A stretch of 64,000 nucleotides of DNA. Origin: Pseudoips prasinana (Eukaryota; Arthropoda; Insecta; Lepidoptera; Nolidae). This document shows, piece after piece, positions 19,400 through 28,935 of this stretch. The DNA lies in the NCBI GenBank assembly GCA_951640165.1, contig OX621266.1, positions 2,790,001-2,854,000 on the forward strand. Direction: 5' to 3'. The position numbers were made by a program, and so were the translations under genes. The notes beneath the pieces were generated by a model. That model saw nothing but the letters and a program-made list of their open reading frames with translations. It ran no database searches and was not told where the DNA came from. Position 1 is the stretch's first letter, and each line of letters starts with the position of its first letter.

Positions 19400-20541
19400 G
19401 TTTCGTTTATAACACAAAAGATATGTCGTTAAGTCTACCAGAAGAAAAACGTATGGGTATTTTACATTTAGTTAATAAATTTATCAAACTACCCACATGC
19501 TCTATTAGAGAACTATCACATTTCATTGGAGTGCTTACTGCTGCTTGCCCAGCAGTTAATTATGGTTGGCTATATACTAAAACCCTAGAACGCCAGAAGT
19601 ACTTAGCGCTTAAAAAATATGGAGACTTTGAAACTAAAATTAAACTAACAGACCTTATCTTACCTGATTTACATTGGTGGAAACAAAATATATTTTCTAC
19701 TAAAACCCCTTTAAGAGCAGACAAAACTTTTGCATTGAAAATTTTTACCGATGCGTCAAAAACCGGTTGGGGAGCCTTTTCCGATGGAAAACGAGCAAGC
19801 GGAAGATGGAAAATTGATGAATCATCTTTTCACATCAATCGTTTGGAATTATTGGCTGTTTTTCTAGGATTAAAATGCTTTGCCAGCACACATTCTAATT
19901 GCTCAATTTTGATACGCGTTGACAATACAACGGCATTATGCTATATAAATCGCATGGGTGGGATTAGGTTTCCTCATTTAAATAAATTGACGAAAGAAAT
20001 CTGGCAATGGTGTGAGATGAGAAAGATTTCTTTGTTGGCATCATATATTAATACACGTGAAAATATAGAAGCTGATCAAGAATCACGTAAAACCAATGAG
20101 GATATAAAATGGGAACTATCAGACTGGGCATTCCAAAAGATAGTTCAAACTTTGGGTAAACCACAAATAGACCTATTTGCATCCCGGACTAATGCCAAAT
20201 GCCGCCAATATGTTTCGTGGAAACCAGATCCCGACGCAATGTTAATTGACGCTTTCACAATTAGCTGGCATTCTGTTTTTTTCTACGCATTTCCACCTTT
20301 CGCTTTAATTCTTAAATGCTTGAGAAAAACCATCACCGAGAGAGCTACTGGTATTCTGATCTTCCCGTACTGGCCAGGGCAAGCTTGGTTCCCTCTTCTC
20401 AAAAGAATGGTCATATCTGATATTGTAATCCTTGGACCTAAATGGGATCTTTTGCGTTCAAATTACAGATCGTGTCACCGGCTCCATCGAAACCTTTCCC
20501 TGGGGGCCGCGACGCTCTCCGGGAAGCATTTATTAGAATAA
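19334..20541 (+). CDS. DIRS RT C-terminus, RNase H and downstream domain
   Basis: The frame can be followed from about 19334 (LGFVINYNKSNLKP, the RT segment after the catalytic YxDD), with the first ATG at 19423. The residues up to the YxDD motif have been deleted. From the ATG (372 residues): RT thumb-like region (1-100), RNase H with D110 in IFTDASKTGWG, E142 in NRLELLA, D167 in VDNTTAL and D218 in EADQES. A conserved region follows (IDLFASRTNAKCRQYVSWKP, YAFPPF, PYWPGQAWFPLL), the place where a methyltransferase-like domain has been proposed in DIRS elements. RNase H would degrade the RNA template. Without the RT core this copy cannot replicate alone. Confidence 0.85.
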
Positions 20542-21491
20542 ATACCCCCGAAATAGCACTGGATCTGATGCTGTCTTCAATCTCGGACAACACAATGAAG
20601 CAATATTCAGTCACCTACAAATTGTGGTGGTCATTTTGCTCAGAAAACTCGGTCAATACTTATGAAGCTCCACTTTCAGCAGTGATAACATTCCTTGTTG
20701 AACTCTTTAATAAAGGTGCCTCCTATGGTACCCTTAACAGCCATCGTTCTGCCCTATCGTTATTTCTCGGAAATAATGTAGGAGAAGACGAACGTATTAA
20801 ACGTCTATTAAAAGCCTTTTATCGACAAAGACCATCCCATCCCAAGTACACCACGACATGGGATCCAAAAATTGTACTAGACCATTTGTCCACATGGTAC
20901 CCCAATGGCGATCTAAGCTTGGCTAAACTCACAAAAAAATTAGCAATATTGTTGGCCCTATGTACATCTCACAGAGTTCAAACATTATCACTTATAAAGA
21001 TCACTAACATTAATAAGACCCCCTTAGGTTTAAAGATAATCTCAATCTCCGACATAATTAAGACCTCAGGAGCTAACCGTGAACAACCTGTCCTCTTTTT
21101 ACCCTATTTCGTGGACAACCCAAGCATATGCCCCGCAAAGACCCTAGAAGATTATCTTTTGGCCACAACAGCATTACGAACCGACGGTACCGATAATATG
21201 TTTTTGAGCTATAGGAAACCTTTTAAAAAGGTATCTTCGCAAACGATAAGTAGGTGGTTAAAGCAGACTCTTGCAGAGAGTGGCGTTGACGTCTCTGTAT
21301 TCAGTGCACATAGCACTCGTCACGCCTCCACTTCAGCTGCGGCCTCCGCGGGAGTCTGCATTGACACCATAAGAAAGACGGCCGGCTGGGCCAGCTCGTC
21401 CTTAACGTTTGTTCGATTTTATAACCATCCCGTTACAGACGAAGGATTATTTGCTCGATCTGTTTGTGGGATTAGTAAGGAGATAAATTAA
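20442..21491 (+). CDS. DIRS tyrosine recombinase, intact
   Basis: 349 residues; overlaps the RT/RNase H gene by 100 bases in another frame, so the true start may lie near NTPEIALDLM (residue 34) or depend on frameshifting. The core-binding part (SDNTMKQYSVTYKLWWSFCS, then YGTLNSHRSALSLFLG) precedes the catalytic domain with R178 (CTSHRVQTL), H290 and R293 (SAHSTRHAS), W316 (AGWAS) and nucleophile Y327 (FVRFYNHP). All five expected residues are present. The enzyme integrates the circular DNA form by recombination instead of an integrase, which explains the absence of a target duplication. Confidence 0.92.
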   Translation: MGSFAFKLQIVSPAPSKPFPGGRDALREAFIRINTPEIALDLMLSSISDNTMKQYSVTYKLWWSFCSENSVNTYEAPLSAVITFLVELFNKGASYGTLNSHRSALSLFLGNNVGEDERIKRLLKAFYRQRPSHPKYTTTWDPKIVLDHLSTWYPNGDLSLAKLTKKLAILLALCTSHRVQTLSLIKITNINKTPLGLKIISISDIIKTSGANREQPVLFLPYFVDNPSICPAKTLEDYLLATTALRTDGTDNMFLSYRKPFKKVSSQTISRWLKQTLAESGVDVSVFSAHSTRHASTSAAASAGVCIDTIRKTAGWASSSLTFVRFYNHPVTDEGLFARSVCGISKEIN

Positions 21492-21726
21492 ACATAAATT
21501 ATTATTTTCTTATAATTTTTGTTTCAACTACTAGATACTAGTTCATAATGATACAAATATTTAGAAATGATCTCCTATGTTCTTTCTTTTTAAGTTATTA
21601 ATTGATTACTTGAGAAATATAATCATAATTTGTGTTATAACCAAATAAAAAATTATTATAACTACTTTTAAGTTTTTTACTATAAACCAATGTTTTACTG
21701 TGGGTAACACACAATCTCTGAACATC

Positions 21727-21824
21727 TACCTTGTTAATTGTATCTGAAGAATGAAGCGACGAAATATAATATACGATCAAATGAACTTCAAGTGAAGTTC
21801 GATCATTATTATATGAGTCGCTTC
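21727..21824 (+). repeat. DIRS internal complementary region
   Basis: 21727-21770 is the inverse of the left end and 21765-21824 the inverse of the right end, joined through ATATAATATACGATC. This equals the junction expected in the circular intermediate. Confidence 0.85.
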
Positions 21825-21888
21825 ATTCGAAGATACAAGGATCCCACCCACCCGCAACCAAAGTAAAAAACTTTGTGTTATCTCTAAA

Positions 21889-22055
21889 CAAGAATGAGTT
21901 GACAAGTGACAGCGCGGCGCGGAGGTGTAATAAACCATAGACAAAAAAAAAAAAAAAAAAGAGTTATCGATTAAATATCGATTCTCTAAACGTGCGAATA
22001 GTGCCTGTAGGATAAAGGAACTACCTTGTTAATTGTATCTGAAGAATGAAGCGAC
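21889..22055 (-). repeat. DIRS right inverted terminal repeat
   Basis: Inverse of 18161-18327. Beyond it, 22056-22106 is the unique right extension with the palindrome GAACTTCACTTGAAGTTC (22072-22089) and flanking GATC on both sides, a possible recombinase site. Confidence 0.9.
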
Positions 22056-22106
22056 TCATATAATAATGATCGAACTTCACTTGAAGTTCATTTGATCGTA
22101 TATTAT

Positions 22107-22359
22107 CTATAATTGTTAAGATTTCGCTGTTAACATCCATTTATTAGTAATATTAACCTAATCAGATTGACATAGCGTTTTACCCTCTGGACAATTTTCT
22201 ACGCGTGTAATCTCAAAAATAATGATATCTCTTATAATGTTCGAGTAGAGTGACCATAATTTCTGTTAAATATGGGGATATCTTTTGCTCTACTAGACGA
22301 AAATGTACCTGTTAGGAATAATTGTTGGAGAATTGGCTAAAATAAAAGAGTTTAATACA
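22107..22359 (+). repeat. Foldback left arm, inner part
   Basis: Inverse of 23861-23597, for example GGAATAATTGTTGGAGAATT against AATTCTCCAACAATTATTCC. Similarity fades after AATACA. Confidence 0.88.
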
Positions 22360-22522
22360 CTTTCCTTTTTCCGTTTGTCAAACGACTTTTATGTTTTGTT
22401 ATGTATTAACGAGTTATAATTTTATCAATGAAACAGTAATGGTAATGGCAACAGTATTTCTTGAGCTGGAGTTTCGACCATTTACGTAAAATCGATAAAG
22501 TAAGTATAATTATTACGAATTC

Positions 22523-22690
22523 TTTGTGTGGTGACGGCGTAGAATATCATCACCCCATCTCATCCTGTGGGGGGCCTAGAAATCGTCCTGAAGAAAAACC
22601 TACCAGAGAACGGGTAGCAGCGTTTTACTGTGAACTTTGCGGAGGATTTTGTCCAACTGTGGACGTAATTTGACTGACATGGTGAAGTAT
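22523..22690 (+). repeat. Interspersed repeat in the foldback loop
   Basis: TCATCACCCCATCTCATCC...ACCAGAGAACGGG.AGCAGCG and the FCPTVDVI-like end recur at 27120-27560 and 49975-50195. Confidence 0.65.
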
Positions 22691-22694
22691 AATG

Positions 22695-23190
22695 TTTTTA
22701 CGGTCATAAATTATACGAAATATAACGCGATTGGTTCCCACATTTGGTTCCTAGTTTAATATGTATTTCAAATTAGGAGTCAAATTTTCGTGGCTTAGTA
22801 ATGCTAGAAATATAAAATAGAAATGTACAGACTCCAGCAAATCAAGTTACCCCATTCTGTCAAATTTCTCCAATTGAAAGTGAACCTTATGCTTTTGTGA
22901 TAAAGTTGAAAATCTATAAAAGAAATAAGACAGATTGGGGTAGCTAGATGTGCTGGCGTCTGTACATAATTCGAAATATAAATATTCTCTCAAAATTAAA
23001 ATAAATAGAATTGCTATTCCGCAGGTAGAGTCCCTCCGTTCGAGTCAGTTCTAAAATCATCACACGTAGCTATGAATTCATAATTGTTTACTGCCTATTA
23101 ACCGAGCACATTTTAAATTCTTTTCTTTTTCTTTTCGTTTTAAAAAGACAACGCCCAAACTTGGGAAGCTAATCCCTGTGTCGCGGGGTA
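22695..23190. other. Foldback loop, nothing recognised
   Basis: AT-rich, no open frame of note. Confidence 0.4.
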
Positions 23191-23195
23191 CTTGA

Positions 23196-23459
23196 CTAGC
23201 TGTACCCCGCGGTTTTACCCGCCTTAAATTTTATAAATTATCACAGCTCCTCTCCCGTAGACCTCTGTGCAAAATTTGAAGTAAATCCATGCAGTACTTT
23301 TTTTTTGAGTTTAGCCCGGACAAACAGATAAACAGACGAAAATTCTAAAAACTATTTTTTTGGCGGCGATGTCGATTGTAGATCACGCCCCAAGTATCCT
23401 TTTTAAATAACATTAAATGTACAGTTTTGACATTCCTACGATTTTATTATATGTATAGA
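23196..23459 (-). mobile_element. Short Helitron in the foldback loop
   Basis: Inverse ends A|CTAGCTGTACCCCGCGG and TGTATAGA|T. The same family as 44982-45305 and 42472-42976 (GCAGTACTTTTTTTTTGAG, CCTACGATTTTATTATATG). Confidence 0.75.
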
Positions 23460-23596
23460 TATAGATAAATTACTGGGAGTACAAGCAGCAATGTCGCGTC
23501 ATGTCATAATGTGGTGAAAACAGAACTAAGTTCCATTTTTTGGCCTTGTTTTGTATGGCATGATTTGAACATGTGTATAGAAGAAAAGAATGTTGT

Positions 23597-23971
23597 ATTG
23601 AACTGTCTTATCTTAGCCAATTCTCCAACAATTATTCCTAACAGGTACATTTTCGTCTAGTAGAGCAAAAGATATCCCCATATTTAACAGAAATTATGGT
23701 CACTCTACTCGAACATTATAAGAGATATCATTATTTTTGAGATTACACGCGTAGAAAATTGTTCTGAGGGTAAAACGCTATGTCAATCTGATTAGGTTAA
23801 TATTACTAATAAATGGATGTTAACACCGAAATCTTAACAATTATAGATAATGAGATATCAGCGTTCAAAGTAACGTTACGATTGCGCGGCCACGAAACTT
23901 TTGTTTTGCCTTGATTTCGTCAGTTTAAATAAACTTTGGTGGCATGAAATGCTTTCGGTACTTTTGACATA
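23597..23971 (-). repeat. Foldback right arm, inner part
   Basis: Inverse of the left arm across the DIRS insertion point. It is uninterrupted there and so shows the empty DIRS site near 23856-23866. Confidence 0.88.
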
Positions 23972-25259
23972 ATAGGTCTTTACCTATGAAATTGCCGTTT
24001 TGTATGAAAAAATTTAAACGAATTTTTTTCATGAATTTTTTTATTTGTATTAATCGAAGTAATCACCCATGCAATCAATGCATCTTTGCCATCGCAGTGG
24101 CAGTTTATTGATGCCCTTCTTAAAGAAATCAGCTGGACGGGAGGCAACAAATTCTTCAAAGGCATTTTGTACTGCCTCTCGGGTATTGAATTTTTTTCCC
24201 GCCAAGAAGTTATCCAAATTCTGGAAAAAGTAGTAGTCTGTAGGCGCAAGGTCTGGTGAGTAGGGCGGATGACGGAGAGCTTCCAACCCCAGTTCTTGCA
24301 ACTTGGAGACCGTCTGCTGTGCAGTATGAGGTCGCGCGTTGTCGTGCAGGAGCAGCGGAGACGAGCGATTGACCAATGCTGGTTGGAGATGCGCCAGCTT
24401 CTCCATCATTGTGCTCAGTTCTTCACAGTACACATCTGCAGTAATGCTCACCCCGTTTGGTAAGAAGCTGTGATGAATCACACCGGCGCTAGACCACCAA
24501 ACAGTGACCATCACTTTTCTAGGGGTAAGTTTTCGTTTAGGGCATTGTTTAGGTGCTGAACCAGGATCCAACCAACTTGCTGAGCGCTTGCGGTTATCAA
24601 ACAGAATCCATTTTTCATCGCAGGTAACAATGCGGTTCAAAATTCCTTCATTTGTGTGTCTGTTGAGCAGTGCAAGGCACGTCTCGACGCGTACTTCGCG
24701 CTGGCGATCATTGAGTTCGTGGGGCACCCATTTGTCAAGCTTTTTTACCTTGCCAATTTGACGCAAATGGACCAATATTGTTTTGACGCTAACGTCGAAA
24801 GCTGCTGCTAATTCAGCCGTAGATTGTGTATCATCAGCTTCCACAACCGCCTTTAATTCGTCATTGTCGACCAAAGTCTTCGGACGACCGCGAGGTTCAT
24901 TTTTCAGGTCGAAATTTCCAGAACGGAAGCGAGCAAACCAATAACAGGTGGTGCGTTGGTTTGTAGTGTTAGCTCCGTAAACGTCGTTGATGTTGCGTGC
25001 CGCTTGTGCCGCGTTGCTGCCACGACGGTACTCATATTCCATAATTACTCGAATTTTTAACGTATCCATGATGACGAAAAAGATTGAAATGCGATGAAAA
25101 TGTAACACTAATCAATAAAGAAATGACTACTTTTGGAAAAAAGAATCCATGTTTTTAAAATAAAATTAATTTGAAATTAGAATTCTTAGCCAAACAAAAA
25201 TTATTTTGATTTGAAATGGCCAGTACTGCAGAATGGCAATTTCATAGGTAAAGACCTAA
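23972..25259 (-). mobile_element. Mariner (cecropia-type), copy 2, apparently complete
   Basis: 1,288 bp in the right foldback arm, TA duplicated at 23970-23971 and 25260-25261. Ends ATAGGTC... and ...GACCTAA mirror copy 1. The left arm at 18029-18045 (TTTTAATATGTCAAAAG) is the empty site and confirms the boundaries. Confidence 0.93.
24050..25069 (-). CDS. Mariner transposase (DD34D), intact, second copy
   Basis: Encodes a protein that appears identical, residue for residue, to that at 12533-13552, with the same D164, D256 and D291 (numbered from the ATG at 25108). Identity of a 352-codon frame between two insertions at different sites points to very recent movement. The outer terminal repeats differ at one base (GCCGTTCTGCAG against GCCATTCTGCAG). 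Confidence 0.93.
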   Translation of the reverse strand: MDTLKIRVIMEYEYRRGSNAAQAARNINDVYGANTTNQRTTCYWFARFRSGNFDLKNEPRGRPKTLVDNDELKAVVEADDTQSTAELAAAFDVSVKTILVHLRQIGKVKKLDKWVPHELNDRQREVRVETCLALLNRHTNEGILNRIVTCDEKWILFDNRKRSASWLDPGSAPKQCPKRKLTPRKVMVTVWWSSAGVIHHSFLPNGVSITADVYCEELSTMMEKLAHLQPALVNRSSPLLLHDNARPHTAQQTVSKLQELGLEALRHPPYSPDLAPTDYYFFQNLDNFLAGKKFNTREAVQNAFEEFVASRPADFFKKGINKLPLRWQRCIDCMGDYFD

Positions 25260-25673
25260 TATTAAAACCTTTCTTCTAGTAACAGTTTTACTGCATGATA
25301 TCTTAAGTTTTTAAGAAATAATCGAGATTAAAGAAACATCAAGTGCACGATTGCGCGGCCATAACTTCCAAGGTGAATATTTCGTGAAATATTGATCTTA
25401 GTCTTATAATTATTTTTTTGACAATTGTTGACAAATGAATTGTTCAATTAACAAAAAGATTTAGATCTCTATCCCAAGTAGTTACTGAGATCTCCATGGC
25501 CGCTCAATCGTGCACGTTACGTTCGCGCGGCCAACTTAAAATCCCTGTAACTTCTTTATTTCTGCTTTGACAAAGTTTTGGTTTGTTCCTTTCGATTTTG
25601 ACTAATTTTGACAAAAAATATAGCGATTTCTTTTTCTGTTTGGATAACGTGGCGGAGCAATCGTGACGCACAC
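25260..25673 (-). repeat. Foldback right arm, outer part
   Basis: Inverse of 17619-18034, with the same GGCCGCGC-type motifs near 25350, 25500 and 25530. Confidence 0.9.
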
Positions 25674-25750
25674 GGCGCCTTGTAGTCCGATGAAAAAAGG
25701 GGTAGGGAGGGATAAGTTCATGGAGGTCTTGAGCGCATTCTTATATGTAA

Positions 25751-25990
25751 CTAGCAGCGCCCGCGGACTTCGTTCCGCGTTATAAATATTTTTGTCCCTG
25801 CCCGTTTGTCCCGCGTAATACTTCGGGTTATAAATTCAGGATAAATAAAAATTATGATGATGAATCATAACTTTTGACTCTCTACAGTAACGTAGCTTTC
25901 TATTGGAGAAATAATTTTGAAAATCGGTTCAGTAGATCCACACAAACTCACAACCTCCCAAACGTTGCCTCTTTATAATATTAGTATAGA
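25751..25990 (-). mobile_element. Short Helitron, 240 bp
   Basis: Inverse ends A|CTAGCAGCGCCCGCGGACTT and ATATTAGTATAGA|T. The GCGGACTTCGTTCCGC stem is the 3' hairpin. Confidence 0.75.
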
Positions 25991-26052
25991 TAGTTTAAAT
26001 ATGTTGCTTTTGACATCTTGAAGCAAATTGTGGCGTCACCAGCGAAATCCGT

Positions 26053-26276
26053 TCACATTCCAAACAGGTCTCCGTAAAGTTGGTAAACAGTGGGACAGTA
26101 CCGCTGAGCTAACTTAGCATACGCAGAGTCCTTCGTCACTTCGAGGCCGGAGGTTTGAGTGTTCCAGATGTGATGCGTGTAAGGGTCACCGACCTCCAGC
26201 GACTCCGAGCTGAAGTACAGCGACGCGTTGGTTATACCCACTGGATAGAACACCTCCGGAGCGTACACTTCAAATC
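26053..26276 (-). CDS. Terminal exon of an unidentified gene
   Basis: On the minus strand TGTGTTTCAG is followed by two bases of a split codon and 73 residues to TGA 26053-26055: FEVYAPEVFYPVGITNASLY...DPYTHHIWNTQTSGLEV...RYCPTVYQLYGDLFGM. The composition is that of a folded, probably extracellular domain (aromatic-rich, one N-x-S site, one Cys). I do not recognise the family. It lies 13 kb downstream of, and on the same strand as, the protease-homologue gene, but that gene has its own stop at 39244, so this is a separate gene or an alternative end. The upstream exon was not found. Confidence 0.5.
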
Positions 26277-26304
26277 CTGAAACACAATAATAATAATAAT
26301 CGAG

Positions 26305-26550
26305 GCGCTCATAGCTAGATGCTCTCACCATTCCGTAAGTGATCGGCGAGGTTAAGCAACTAGGCTCGCGGTCAGTCCATAGATGGGTGACCGCCAAAGT
26401 CTCCGTCTCCGTCTTCGGAGGGCATGTTAAGATGTCGGTCCCGGTTGTAGCCATTAGGCAACAGTCGTTAAGCCATGTCAGAGGCCTAATGGGCGGCTTT
26501 ATCAACTCTGACACTAGGGTAGGCAGTGGTTACCCATATGATAAGTACGT
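26305..26550 (+). repeat. 5S rRNA-derived SINE
   Basis: GATCGGCGAGGTTAAGCAAC followed by CGGTCAGTCCATAGATGGGT and GACCGC mirrors the A-box, intermediate element and C-box of 5S rRNA genes. The tail is GGTCCCGGTTGTAGCCATTA. Not a functional 5S gene: the 3' half of the RNA is missing. Confidence 0.75.
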
Positions 26551-26554
26551 AAGT

Positions 26555-26797
26555 AATAATAATATCCTGGGACATTATTTATATACGGCCATCTGATCCC
26601 AAACTAAGCAGAGCTCGTACTATGGAAACCAGATACTAAATGATATACTACTTCTCTTTTATAGATAAATGACCCAGACTGAGGACAAACAGATATGTTC
26701 ACACACACAAATATCTGTCCTGGGTGGGGATCTCGAACCCATGACTTCCGGCGTGAAAAGCAGCATTTGCCAATGACGCCTATTTTTCAATTGCGGT
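26555..26797 (-). repeat. SINE-A, minus copy
   Basis: Tail CCTGGGACATTATT at the left; head with GATCTCGAACCCATGACTTC at the right. Confidence 0.8.
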
Positions 26798-26806
26798 CAG
26801 ACCAAT

Positions 26807-27113
26807 CTCAATGGAGATTATCCAACTGCGCAGCATATGTTATAGTGCACAAGTGTGTGCGCAAACACATTATTTTCTATTCCATCACCCTCATGATCCG
26901 ATGGGACGACTAACGACACGACTGGGAAGAGGTCCGAGTACAGGACTGACAGCTTTACGCGCTAAGTACGGGGTGTAATACCGCCAACTCCCAGACTTCG
27001 GGCTGATACTGAGAAATTTCTTTTTACAGACAAATCCCAAAATCACTTTTTGCCCGACCCGGGATTTGAACCCATGACCTCATTATCTGCCGTTAAACAC
27101 GCTACCGGTAGTC
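26807..27113 (-). repeat. SINE-B, minus copy
   Basis: The inverse shows the B box GGGTTCAAATCCCGGG, then the body up to the TCATGAGGGTGATGGAATAG block. Confidence 0.8.
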
Positions 27114-27119
27114 ATAACC

Positions 27120-27560
27120 CTACACCGCCTTGGTATGTGGCTAATGGCATAGAATATCACTCTTATCACGTGGGGGGTGTAGGGGTCGTCTTGTGGGAAT
27201 ATCTGATGATGTGGTCCCGGCCGATTTTGGCCACGGCAACCGCTTCTTATGAAGCAGTCATTTACGCAGGAAAAATTTTAATGCATAAGTCAGCGCGCGA
27301 TCTTAGATGCCCTCTCTCGTCCTCACCGCCCGGGTCCCAGTGGGACGGAGACCTCTACGACTAGCCTCTGCTAGTCAGTCTGCCAGATACTGCAGCTGAA
27401 CGCTCTGGTTTATTAGATGCAGTATCTGGCCACTACCAGAGAACGGGAAGCAGCGTCTGTCTATCTACTATGATCCCAAATGGTCGCCGCATCTCCATTG
27501 TGGAATCTTTTGGGGAGGTCTTTGTCCAGCAGTGTGGACGCCATTTGGCTGACATAATGT
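27120..27560 (+). repeat. Interspersed repeat with LINE C-terminal relic
   Basis: TAGAATATCACTC...CGTGGGGGGTGTAG...GTCGTC, ACCAGAGAACGGGAAGCAGC and ATTGTGGAATCTTTTGGGGA; related to 3215-3415 and 49975-50195. Confidence 0.6.
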
Positions 27561-27564
27561 TGAT

Positions 27565-28430
27565 AATGATCATTATTTTGGGGGATGTGCCATAATTACT
27601 ACGCTTAGTAAACAGTAAGTACCTATTCAGAGACACGCTGCTGCCCGTTCTCTAGTAGATATTCCATCAGGACCACAATGTGTACAATAAAGAGTATTCT
27701 ATTCTATTTTAGTGCTGAATTAAATTATTTCATTTCAAGCTATAGGTAATCTACCTATAGCTATATACACACTCAAGCAAAATAAATTCTTAGAACACAG
27801 AAAACAAAATCATGTACAACGGGCGGTCTTATCACATTAAGCGATTTATTCCAGACTACTTTTGGATGGATAGGAGCTCTAATTATTTAAAATAGTAGGT
27901 GTGCAACAAATGAAGAAGTAGAAAAGTATAAAAATCTAGCCCACAATGCAATCGAATATAATGATACAAGAGATTTGGAAATGTTGCTAAAGGAAGATTA
28001 TAAAAAAAAAATACTGTAACGATGGTAGACAGTCTTAGAAAATACACCCAAGGTCAATAATATTTTGAAACGTGGTTTAGGGTAATAAATAGCTATAATT
28101 ATTACCTTTACAAACTTTAGCAGACATATTAGGAATTTCGGTTCGGCATATTCTTTTCAGAATGCGGGTTATGACACCAGGCCCATTACTCCCCCACTGG
28201 TGTCCATTGTAGTTTGCCTTCAGTACCCTGCAACATTCACCGAAAATAATTTGAGGTTTTCACTGAACGTAGTAGTGAAGTGGTCACCTAGTGAAGTGGT
28301 CACCATGCTACTATCAAAGTACATTTAAGTTTCGGGTTTAACGCCCATTAAAAACATGGATGCATGTAATTTGTGTCAGTCTATTATATGTTTGTAAAGT
28401 ACTGCGCAACATAATGTAAATAAAAGTCAA
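27565..28430. other. LINE tail and AT-rich sequence, no gene
   Basis: GTGTACAATAAAGAGTATTC near 27675 is a LINE 3' tail. The rest has no supported gene; GTAGTGAAGTGGTCACCTAGTGAAGTGGTCACC near 28270 is a short tandem duplication. Confidence 0.45.
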
Positions 28431-28433
28431 ATC

Positions 28434-28935
28434 ATGTTTTTTGAGTCCAGGAGTAAAAGCCCGAAAACAATGCCATCTATTTCTCTATATGGAACCCCGC
28501 TAAAACGGGTTTATTCTTTTAAATACCTAGGTCATCATTTGACCCCTGGACTCAATGATGATGATGACTTGGAAAGGGAACGAAGGGCGTTGTCAGTGAT
28601 AGCGAACATGTTAGCTCGCAGGTTTGCACGGTGTTCAAGGACAGTAAAAATCACTCTTTTTAGAGCCTATTGCTCCTTTTTCTATACGTGCTCCTTGTGG
28701 GCTAAATATACTCAAAAATCTTACAATGCTCTTTGTATCGAATACAACAACGCGTTCAGGGTGCTGTTGGGTCTGCCATGTTTCTGTAGCGCATCGGTTT
28801 ATGTTTGCTGAAGCCAGAGTGGACTGTTTCTACGCCACAATGCGCAAACGGTGTGCGACCCTGGTGAGCAGGATTCGTGGCCACTCTAACAGCATTCTGG
28901 TCATGATCGCAAGCAGATTTGACTGTACATGAATC
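28434..28935 (+). pseudogene. LINE reverse transcriptase C-terminal fragment
   Basis: Reads [60 protein letters not shown] and YNNAFRVLLGLP. After a frameshift near 28790 it continues FAEARVDCFYATMRKRCATL. This is the thumb and C-terminal part of a lepidopteran LINE ORF2. The same part of the same family recurs at 47730-48290. Confidence 0.75.

Larger units (their letters stand above)
18156..22106 (+). mobile_element. DIRS-like tyrosine-recombinase retrotransposon, RT deleted
   Basis: 3,951 bp inserted in the left foldback arm. It has the hallmark layout: inverted terminal repeats (18161-18327 and 21889-22055, 167 bp each, including a T/A run), a right-end extension (22056-22106) and an internal complementary region (21727-21824) that copies the joined ends. 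Coding order is gag, RT/RNase H, tyrosine recombinase. No target duplication is seen; the junctions share ATTAT with the empty site. The RT core is missing, so the copy is non-autonomous. Confidence 0.9.
17619..25673. mobile_element. Foldback DNA transposon, 9-bp TSD, long inverted arms
   Basis: Bounded by an exact 9-bp duplication GGCGCCTTG (17610-17618, 25674-25682). The arms begin GTGTGCGTCACGATTGCTCC and remain complementary for about 0.8 kb. Left arm: 17619-18155 plus 22107-22359. Right arm: 23597-23971 plus 25260-25673. Removing the DIRS-like insert (3,951 bp) and the mariner with its duplicated TA (1,290 bp) leaves an element of about 2.8 kb with a 1.24-kb loop. The loop carries a SINE/LINE-like piece and a Helitron but no transposase. 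A 9-bp duplication with very long arms occurs in Mutator-like and in FB-type elements; I cannot decide between them. Confidence 0.88.

Noticed and set aside
24269..24761. Plus-strand frames of 64 and 85 codons
   Set aside because: Opposite-strand shadows of the mariner transposase; the same pair occurs opposite copy 1.
26305..26390. Possible 5S rRNA gene
   Set aside because: Only the internal promoter half resembles 5S; the rest is a SINE tail shared by two other loci.
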